Below, piece by piece: positions 1 to 6,284 of a stretch of 25,199 bases of DNA. Made by a program: the position numbers and the translations under genes. Below the pieces are notes generated by a model. The model was not told where the DNA came from. It searched no databases and worked only from the letters and a program-made list of their open reading frames with translations. Origin of the DNA: a virus; the IMG/VR virus record IMGVR_UViG_3300008114_000300, positions 1-25,199 of that record. The stretch is one strand, 5' to 3'. Position 1 is the stretch's first letter; every line of letters begins with the position of its first letter.

Positions 1-1773
1 TGTACCGCTAGTCCCATCTAATCCACTTGTACCCGATGTTCCTGAAATACCTGATGTACCGCTAGTTCCATCTAATCCACTTGTACCCGATGTTCCTGAA
101 ATACCTGAAGTACCGCTAGTTCCATCTAATCCACTTGTACCTGATGTTCCTGAAGTACCTGATGTACCGCTAGTTCCTGAAATACCTGAAGTACCTGATG
201 TTCCATCCAAACCTGAAGTACCTGATGTTCCTGAAGAACCGCTTGTTCCGCTAGTTCCTGATGTTCCATCCAAACCTGAAGTACCTGATGTGCCTGAAAT
301 ACCTGAAGTACCGCTAGTTCCATCTAATCCACTTGTACCTGATGTTCCATCTAAACCTGATGTACCGCTAGTTCCTGAAATACCTGATGTTCCTGAAGAA
401 CCACTTGTACCGTCCGTTCCTGATGAACCACTCGTACCTGAAGTACCCGATGTTCCTGAAGAACCACTTGTACCGTCTAATCCATTTGTTCCTGAAATAC
501 CATTCACACCCGATGTACCAGATGTACCACTTGAGCCAGAAGTACCATCCGTTCCTGAACTACCTGATGTTCCTGATGAACCTGTTGTACCATCTGTACC
601 TGAACTACCTGATGTTCCTGATGAACCTGACGTTCCTGATGAACCACTTGTACCTGAAGTTCCGCTAGTTCCTGATGAACCATCTGTTCCGGATGTTCCA
701 CTTAAACCACTTGTACCTGAAGTTCCTGATGAACCACTTATACCCGATGTTCCGCTAGTTCCTGATGAACCATCAACACCACTAATACCACTTGTACCTG
801 ATGTTCCCGATGAACCATTCGTTCCTGAAGTTCCACTTGAACCTGAAGTTCCAGATGTTCCATCTAAACCATTTGTTCCTGAAATACCATTAACACCTGA
901 AGTTCCACTTGTTCCAGTATTTCCCGTAATAACTACGGTAATTGAACCTCCAGTATTATTAATAACGGTCGCACCGCTAAATGTCATACCTGTGACATTG
1001 GCTACAGTTGTAGTACCATCTCCAACACTAAGAGGACTACCACCTCCTGATGTAAATCCTGTTATTACAACATCACTTCCATCACTATTATTTAAAGTTA
1101 ACTCACCTAATCCGCTATTATAAGTTCCACCTGTTATGGTACCAGTAAAACCTGTAATTGTAATAGTACCACCAGTACTATTAACTAAATCTAACACTTG
1201 TGTACCTGAAAAATATGTACCACCTGTTATTTGAACATCAGTACCATAAAATACTCTCCATCTAGCGTCGTTTCTAGTAACACCACTAACACCTTCAATG
1301 GTTGAAGCAGTCCAAGCGGTTATAAAATCTTTACCAGCCTGAGAACGAGCGTTTACCGTAGTAAATGTAGATGATATTGTTACTGCAGATGAACCTGTTA
1401 AACCTGTAACAGAATTCCATAAAGCATCATAATTTGGAATAGTATATTGATATACCGTATCTGTTTCCTGAACATATACTTGCATACCTAACCTTCTTCT
1501 TCCCGAAGAAATGTTATCCGAATTAAGTGTTAATGTTGTATATGATAAACCAGTATTTGTACCAATACTAATTTGAATTGGTATGGTATTTCCCGATAAT
1601 TGTTGTAATCCAGTACCAGAAAAACCGAGCTCTAAATTATTTAAATAATATACTTCTTGATATCCACCAATTTGAGATACTGAAAAGTTTGTACCTACGA
1701 ATGAATTTATTGCAACACCTTCAGGAGCTGTTAATGTTACGTTAGCTACGGGATTTTTATAAGGAAACGACAT
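1..1773 (-). CDS. Tail-fibre-like protein with collagen-like repeats (C-terminus beyond window)
   Basis: An open frame runs from ATG at 1773 to base 1 without a stop, giving 591 residues in the window; the C-terminus lies off the left edge. Residues 1 to about 283 are rich in Gly, Thr, Ser, Val and Asn with short beta-type strings (GGTYNSGLGEL, TGGTITITGFTG), as in phage fibre shafts. From about residue 284 onward the chain is an almost unbroken Gly-X-Y array (GTSGTSGSSG, GLDGTSG, GVNGISG), at least 300 residues, predicted to form a trimeric collagen-like stalk. Such stalks are known in phage tail fibres; the receptor-binding tip would be in the missing part. The start is clear: 28 bases separate it from the upstream stop, with an A-rich leader and a TATTTATA motif 8 bases before ATG. 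Its place last in the structural cluster fits a distal fibre. The exact receptor role is inferred. Confidence 0.82.
   Translation of the reverse strand, partial: MSFPYKNPVANVTLTAPEGVAINSFVGTNFSVSQIGGYQEVYYLNNLELGFSGTGLQQLSGNTIPIQISIGTNTGLSYTTLTLNSDNISSGRRRLGMQVYVQETDTVYQYTIPNYDALWNSVTGLTGSSAVTISSTFTTVNARSQAGKDFITAWTASTIEGVSGVTRNDARWRVFYGTDVQITGGTYFSGTQVLDLVNSTGGTITITGFTGTITGGTYNSGLGELTLNNSDGSDVVITGFTSGGGSPLSVGDGTTTVANVTGMTFSGATVINNTGGSITVVITGNTGTSGTSGVNGISGTNGLDGTSGTSGSSGTSGTNGSSGTSGTSGISGVDGSSGTSGTSGISGSSGTSGTSGLSGTSGTDGSSGTSGTSGTSGSSGTSGSSGTSGSSGTDGTTGSSGTSGSSGTDGTSGSSGTSGTSGVNGISGTNGLDGTSGSSGTSGTSGTSGSSGTDGTSGSSGTSGISGTSGTSGLDGTSGTSGLDGTSGTSGISGTSGTSGLDGTSGTSGTSGSSGTSGTSGLDGTSGTSGISGTSGTSGTSGTSGTSGLDGTSGTSGISGTSGTSGLDGTSGTSGISGTSGTSGLDGTSGT
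3..164 (-). repeat. 54-bp tandem repeats inside the collagen-like region
   Basis: Three consecutive, nearly identical 54-bp units start at 3, 57 and 111. Each encodes 18 residues, that is six Gly-X-Y triplets including GLDG and GISG. The first two copies differ at only two positions. Looser 9-bp-phased repeats continue to about 924. The high DNA identity indicates recent unit duplication or slippage rather than only protein-level constraint. The array may extend past the left edge. Confidence 0.8.
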
Positions 1774-1781
1774 TTTTTTAT

Positions 1782-1789
1782 TATAAATA
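1782..1789 (-). promoter_or_regulatory. Candidate phage promoter/leader motif TATTTATA before fibre gene
   Basis: TATTTATA on the coding strand lies 8 bases before the ATG at 1773, inside a 28-base intergenic gap. The same octamer precedes the genes starting at 3064 and 20645, and one-base variants precede 18396 and 24108. So close to the ATG it would give an almost leaderless transcript if it is a -10 type element; an A/T-rich translation signal is the alternative. Confidence 0.3.
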
Positions 1790-1801
1790 GATTACTGTTT
1801 T

Positions 1802-3064
1802 TTATGTTTTAGCCGCTCCTGTGAAATATATTGAGCCAGTTAATGGTAGAGAACCAGGGTATAGTAAATTAGGTGTTATCCAAAGTACTCTATAAGTACC
1901 CGCAGGAATTGCCGCTCCTGGTGTAACAATAACATTATATGCGTTAGTAGTAGGTGTTATTGATGGTAAATCATCAAATATCTCATTACCAGAAGGTGTT
2001 GTACCCAAATCAATTTGATAATTGTTTAATGTTCCACCAATACCATTTAATGGTAACCAAATACTATAGAAATATTGAAGTGCTGAATTTACAACAGTAG
2101 ACGATACTTGAATACTACTAAACAAATATGTAGATTGATTTATTGGTGAACTAAATGTAACGGGTGTTACAAAATTACCACCTCCACTAACAAATGATGG
2201 TTGGTGAGCGTAAACATCTAAATCATTACTATAATTTCCACCACTATTGTTTGGAGGTCCACCACCACCATTATAGCTACCCCACTCAACAGCACCATTT
2301 GAACCAGCCCATGTATCTAATGTTGTGGTATCACCAGCATTAATAGGTTCCGCAAATACATACGCCAAGAATCCAGCTGATGATGGTGTAACTGTAGGTG
2401 TAATTGTTGGAGTCACACTAATAGTAGGTGTCGGTGTTATTGTTGGTGTTTGGGTATTAGTTGGTGTTTGAGTATTAGTTGGAGTAATACTTGGTGTTAT
2501 ACTAATTGTTGGAGTAATACTTGGAGTAATACTTGGTGTTACAGTATTAGTTGGTGTATTAGTCGGAGTTTGAGTTGGAGTTTTAGTTGGAGTAAGAGTT
2601 GGTGTTACCGTTGTAGTTGGTGTAATACTTGGAGTAATACTTGGTGTAACACTCGGCGTAATTGAAATTGTTGGTGTTAGTGTTGGTGTTATTGTTGGTG
2701 TTACACTAATTGTTGGTGTTGGTGTTATTGTTGGTGTTGTTGTAACAGTTGGCGTATTTGTTGGTGTTATTGTCGGTGTTGGTGTTACGGTTCTAGTTGG
2801 AGTTGGGGTTAATCCTGAACAAGCCGCAGGGTCCGAAAGTTCAACGGCAACACCATCAAACATTTGTTGTCTTGTAGCCGCAGAATATACCGCAGTAGTA
2901 CCTGTAGTTCCTGTGTAAATATCAAAAGGACCAATAGCATTGTTGGTTCCATCAAATCTAACAATAACATATTGAGTACATGCTGTAACAGTATATTGTT
3001 GGGTTACGGAGTTTAAACATCCGTCCGCTTCGTTTACTACAATAATGTCATAAGTAACTGCCAT
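1802..3064 (-). CDS. Virion/tail protein with long Thr-Pro-rich stalk
   Basis: A 420-residue protein of unrecognised family. Residues 1-84 form a small domain with two features resembling the preceding gene product: an ADGC segment and GPFDIY, compared with SPFDVY in the 115-aa protein. Residues 85-228 are a tetrapeptide-phased Thr-Pro array ([12 protein letters not shown] style), about 144 residues of proline-rich, probably extended linker. Residues 229-420 form a beta-rich C-terminal domain with Gly/Asn-rich loops and no motif I can name. A second Thr-Pro linker occurs in the 921-aa protein. Position between other surface-type proteins supports a host-contact or decoration role. Start ATG 3064 follows a 74-base gap with a TATTTATA motif. 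No signal peptide or membrane segment is seen. Confidence 0.78.
   Translation of the reverse strand: MAVTYDIIVVNEADGCLNSVTQQYTVTACTQYVIVRFDGTNNAIGPFDIYTGTTGTTAVYSAATRQQMFDGVAVELSDPAACSGLTPTPTRTVTPTPTITPTNTPTVTTTPTITPTPTISVTPTITPTLTPTISITPSVTPSITPSITPTTTVTPTLTPTKTPTQTPTNTPTNTVTPSITPSITPTISITPSITPTNTQTPTNTQTPTITPTPTISVTPTITPTVTPSSAGFLAYVFAEPINAGDTTTLDTWAGSNGAVEWGSYNGGGGPPNNSGGNYSNDLDVYAHQPSFVSGGGNFVTPVTFSSPINQSTYLFSSIQVSSTVVNSALQYFYSIWLPLNGIGGTLNNYQIDLGTTPSGNEIFDDLPSITPTTNAYNVIVTPGAAIPAGTYRVLWITPNLLYPGSLPLTGSIYFTGAAKT
2381..2812 (-). repeat. Thr-Pro tetrapeptide-coding repeat array
   Basis: Short 12-bp-phased direct repeats on the coding strand encode T-P-(T/S)-x units, residues 85-228 of the 420-aa protein. 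The array also leaves a long opposite-strand reading frame rich in Ser and Trp (2450-2665), which is a shadow of the repeat and not a gene. Confidence 0.75.
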
Positions 3065-3082
3065 CTATAATATAATTTCTTA

Positions 3083-3090
3083 TATAAATA
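3083..3090 (-). promoter_or_regulatory. Candidate phage promoter motif TATTTATA before the 420-aa gene
   Basis: TATTTATA on the coding strand lies 18 bases upstream of the ATG at 3064, in one of the few real intergenic gaps of the structural region (3065-3138). This spacing fits a -10 type element with a short leader. The same octamer precedes the genes at 1773 and 20645. Confidence 0.35.
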
Positions 3091-3127
3091 CAAGGAGTTT
3101 ATACTTTTGGAAATTTTTATTTAAGTA

Positions 3128-3148
3128 TTTAAGTTTTTTTAACTTAAA
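3128..3148 (-). terminator. Weak A/T-only hairpin at the end of the 115-aa gene
   Basis: A perfect 7-bp inverted repeat (TTTAAGT / ACTTAAA, loop of 7) overlaps the stop codon at 3139. On the minus strand it is followed by an A/T-rich but not U-only stretch. It separates the 115-aa gene from the candidate promoter at 3083. The stem is only A/T with one G-C pair, so it may be a fold or chance. Confidence 0.2.
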
Positions 3149-3486
3149 CATAAATCACAACTTGGATTTGCGGCAATGACATCAAAGGTACAACTTGATG
3201 TTGCGATGGTAATATTGTAAATACAATCAGCAGCAACAACTTGAATTGCAAATCCACAACCGTATCTACACTCAAGAATTTTAAATTTAGAACAACCATT
3301 TCCATCAACAATTGTCAACATAATTGCCGGAGCATTATCATACAAAGACGGCAAATAAAAATATTCTACAGGAGGTACTGCGGTATTAATTGTCGCAATA
3401 AAAACTTGATTGTTTCCATATACATCAGAAACATAAACATCAAATGGTGATGCCCCCGTGATTGATGAAATTTCTATTCTTGCCAT
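3139..3486 (-). CDS. Small cysteine-containing virion-associated protein (115 aa)
   Basis: An unrecognised protein. I place the start at ATG 3486 because it overlaps the upstream stop as TAATG, the same coupling used elsewhere in this cluster; a TTG at 3498 would add four residues. The N-terminal half (GASPFDVYV, then a DGNGC segment) resembles the N-terminal domain of the next gene product, suggesting a shared small beta fold. The C-terminal half has several cysteines (CRYGC, DCIYN, SSC, PSCDLC). There is no signal peptide or membrane helix. Its place between a SprB-repeat protein and a Thr-Pro stalk protein suggests an adaptor or tip component of the same structure, which is inference only. 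Confidence 0.65.
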   Translation of the reverse strand: MARIEISSITGASPFDVYVSDVYGNNQVFIATINTAVPPVEYFYLPSLYDNAPAIMLTIVDGNGCSKFKILECRYGCGFAIQVVAADCIYNITIATSSCTFDVIAANPSCDLCLS

Positions 3487-6251
3487 TAACTTACACAATT
3501 AATATCATATTGGATTATCAAGTCTATAATAACTTGTTGATTGGCAAGTTCACCATCTGTTTGTATTGTAATAACACTTGATGATGTATCAATTGTCACC
3601 GATGAAACGCCAGGAACTGTTAATAATAATGTTTCAACAGTATCATACCATTGAGTATCTGTTGGTATATCTAATAAGGTTGTACCTGTGTAGAATGATT
3701 GACTGTATGTTACGCCACTAACTTCAATTTGAGCAACAAATGTTGTGGCACTTAATAAACAATTTGTATTTCCCGAAGTTAAATCATAGTAACCATCATT
3801 TAACATTTGAAGAATACCACGTTTGGTTCCTGATGTGTATTGGAAATCACTTTCACACATTGTAAATATTTGATATGTTGTTTCAATTGGATTACAACTC
3901 ACATTTGAAGTTCTTGTTTGAGTACAACCACTTGCATCAACCAATGTTAATGTGTATGTCCCACCTGTTAAACCTGACACAGTTATTGTTTGTGGATTAC
4001 CTGAAACATTATCCGACCAAGTAAATGTAAATGGTGGTGTTCCTGATGAAATAAGGGCTGTCATTGTTCCACCCGAACCAGTTCCACAACTTGTTGGGTA
4101 TAATGAAAATAAAATTGGTGTACCCGTTACAATTGAAACTATTCCTGTTTGTATACAACCATCCGCATCTGTAACTGTGTATGTATAATCACCACCACCC
4201 AACGAACTAAATGTTGTTGCCGACAAACTTGAGTTAATTGAAACACCATTACTTAATTGATATAGATAAGGTGCGGTTCCACCTGTTGAAAGTGTGATTG
4301 TTGCTTGTCCGTTATTCATACCACAAGCGGTTGCTTCGGTACTTGTTGTTACGGTGTATTTATTTTCAGCAAAAATTGTCACATCTTGACTATAACCACA
4401 AGATGAGTTGTCAGAAACAAATACTGTATAATCACCACTTTCTAAATTTGTAAAAATATAGGTGTTTGAATTTGTTGTTATATTTGTTGACGATGAATCA
4501 GGTCTTACAATAGTATATGTAAACGGTGCGGTTCCACCTTGTATATCAATACTAATCTGTCCATCAGTTTTACTACAAAATGAATTTGTTGCGTTAATAT
4601 CAATACTACTAAATGTTCCTGGTGTTGCTAATGTAGTTCCAAAATCTACTTTACATAATGCTGCGTCAGTAACTGCAACACTAAACACACCGGCACTTAA
4701 CCCTGTAAACAAATATTGTGTTGCGTATGTTACATCAACATAACCTGTAGACGCTGAATAATAATATGGTCCTGTTCCACCTGTAATGGTGAGTAATAGT
4801 GAACCATTGGCTTCAAAACAACCAGGTGTTTGTGCACTCCAAGAACCAAGTCCTAATGATGGAACAAAGTCAACAACCGCAGTCTGTGATAAAACACAAC
4901 CATCACCTGATGTTACCGTAACTTCATATATACCTTGAGTTAAACCCGTAATTGATGTTCCCGTAGTTCCATCATTCCACAAATATGTGAAGGGTGAGTT
5001 TCCTGTAACACCTGTAACATAAACTTTACCTGTTGGGCTAGCACATTGTGTATCATTAACAATATAGAATCCATACTCTAACGTATTTGATGAATATATA
5101 ATACAAGTTTCTGTTGATGCCGAACATCCTGCAGCACTAACACCTATAACATTATAAGTTCCCGCAGATAAATTGTCAAAAATGGCTAAATCATTAGTTG
5201 TTGTCTTTGAATCCACAAGTCCATAAGAATCATATAGATAATATGTTATTTGACTATTATCACTACTTGCAGATACCGTGTATGAACCATTGTTTAATCC
5301 ACAAGTTGTATATGTTTCTGATATAAAACTTAAAGAAATTCCTGATGATACTGTGGCGTTAATATAAAATTCACTATTTACAGGTGCCGTTGAATCATTC
5401 GCTCTTATTAGATACGTTCCTGCAGATAAATTAGTTTTATATGTACCTGTTCCAAGATTTGGGTCATACCAATTGAAAGTATATGGTGGTGTTCCTCCTG
5501 TAGCAACAATTTCAATACTACCCACACCATTTTCACAAGTTCCTGTCACAAATAATTCATAACCAAATGTATTTCCATTTCCAAAACCACTAATTGTTGG
5601 TGTAATTGTTGGTGTTGGCGTAATTGTTGAAGTTACTGTTGGTGTCGGAGTTGGTGATAGTCCAATTGTTGGTGTCACAGTAGGTGTTGGAGTAATTGTG
5701 GGCGTTACAGTTGGTGTTTGAGTTTGTGTTGGTGTGGGTGTTGGAGTTACAACACAAGGTGCATATATTTCACAAGTCGCACAGCTACCCCAACCTTGGA
5801 GGTATGATGAATTAGTAGAGTAGGCGCTACCAGCATAAATGGTATTACCAGTGTAATTTGTAATTGCTGTGGTACATCCCGTAAATAATGATGTTCCACC
5901 ACTACTTATATTCCAATAAAAAATATTACCATCATAAAATAATGAATCTAATTCAAAATCACCTCTTCTTATACTAAATGTTGTGTTATCACAACAAGAT
6001 GAAAATGTATAATATAAATTATCAGGGTTTGCTGTCTGACATGCCGAGCAATTACTATACTCTTCAGTAGCATATGATTGTTTTGGTGAAGATATTGATG
6101 AACTAGTTGTGTAAACATAACAAGCACCATCACCAGAATATATGACACTACTTTGGTTATTAACCCAAGTTCCTGCAGTATCAATTTGAAATGTTTTTGT
6201 AACACCGAAACCAAATGCACAACTATAAAATAACCTATTAACTAATGCCAT
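3486..6251 (-). CDS. Large tail/adhesin-like protein with SprB-type repeats
   Basis: A 921-residue multidomain protein. Residues 1-168 are a Cys-rich module with two similar halves (CSACQTANP near 68-76, CATCEIYAPC near 157-166). Residues 169-220 are a Thr-Pro linker. Residues about 231-786 contain seven repeats of 75-80 residues with the pattern GGTxPYxYxW, LSAGTYxVxVTDxxGC (for example GNSPFTYLWNDG at 418, GTPPFTFTW at 737). This matches the SprB repeat found in Bacteroidetes surface adhesins, including the gliding adhesin SprB. Residues 790-921 form a C-terminal domain resembling the end of the upstream 985-aa protein (QWYDTVE, then YDINC). No secretion signal is present, which favours a virion protein over a secreted one. 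A likely role is binding host surface glycans or adhesins; that role is inferred. Confidence 0.82.
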   Translation of the reverse strand: MALVNRLFYSCAFGFGVTKTFQIDTAGTWVNNQSSVIYSGDGACYVYTTSSSISSPKQSYATEEYSNCSACQTANPDNLYYTFSSCCDNTTFSIRRGDFELDSLFYDGNIFYWNISSGGTSLFTGCTTAITNYTGNTIYAGSAYSTNSSYLQGWGSCATCEIYAPCVVTPTPTPTQTQTPTVTPTITPTPTVTPTIGLSPTPTPTVTSTITPTPTITPTISGFGNGNTFGYELFVTGTCENGVGSIEIVATGGTPPYTFNWYDPNLGTGTYKTNLSAGTYLIRANDSTAPVNSEFYINATVSSGISLSFISETYTTCGLNNGSYTVSASSDNSQITYYLYDSYGLVDSKTTTNDLAIFDNLSAGTYNVIGVSAAGCSASTETCIIYSSNTLEYGFYIVNDTQCASPTGKVYVTGVTGNSPFTYLWNDGTTGTSITGLTQGIYEVTVTSGDGCVLSQTAVVDFVPSLGLGSWSAQTPGCFEANGSLLLTITGGTGPYYYSASTGYVDVTYATQYLFTGLSAGVFSVAVTDAALCKVDFGTTLATPGTFSSIDINATNSFCSKTDGQISIDIQGGTAPFTYTIVRPDSSSTNITTNSNTYIFTNLESGDYTVFVSDNSSCGYSQDVTIFAENKYTVTTSTEATACGMNNGQATITLSTGGTAPYLYQLSNGVSINSSLSATTFSSLGGGDYTYTVTDADGCIQTGIVSIVTGTPILFSLYPTSCGTGSGGTMTALISSGTPPFTFTWSDNVSGNPQTITVSGLTGGTYTLTLVDASGCTQTRTSNVSCNPIETTYQIFTMCESDFQYTSGTKRGILQMLNDGYYDLTSGNTNCLLSATTFVAQIEVSGVTYSQSFYTGTTLLDIPTDTQWYDTVETLLLTVPGVSSVTIDTSSSVITIQTDGELANQQVIIDLIIQYDINCVS
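5592..5747 (-). repeat. Thr-Pro-coding linker repeat in the 921-aa gene
   Basis: Direct short repeats encode about 52 residues of TPTP/TVTPTI units (residues 169-220). At DNA level they closely resemble the larger array at 2381-2812, so the two loci share sequence usable for recombination. Confidence 0.65.
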
Positions 6252-6284
6252 TGTTTATTAAATATATTTGGTTTATGTTATTCA

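Noticed and set aside
1-924. Repeat array considered as CRISPR or satellite DNA
   Set aside because: Units are contiguous, in frame and encode Gly-X-Y; there are no unique spacers or cas genes.
290-1123. Long plus-strand frame rich in Pro, Val and Glu
   Set aside because: It is the antisense shadow of the Gly-X-Y repeats; the minus frame has the clear start, collagen pattern and cluster orientation.
2450-2665. Plus-strand Ser/Trp-rich frame
   Set aside because: It is a mirror of the Thr-Pro coding repeat, with no independent gene signals.
3083-3090. TATAAATA read on the plus strand as a T4-type late promoter
   Set aside because: No plausible plus-strand gene follows at this or the other sites; the coding-strand reading TATTTATA is the one next to gene starts.
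3487-3498. TTG start adding four residues to the 115-aa gene
   Set aside because: ATG at 3486 overlaps the upstream stop as TAATG, matching neighbouring junctions.
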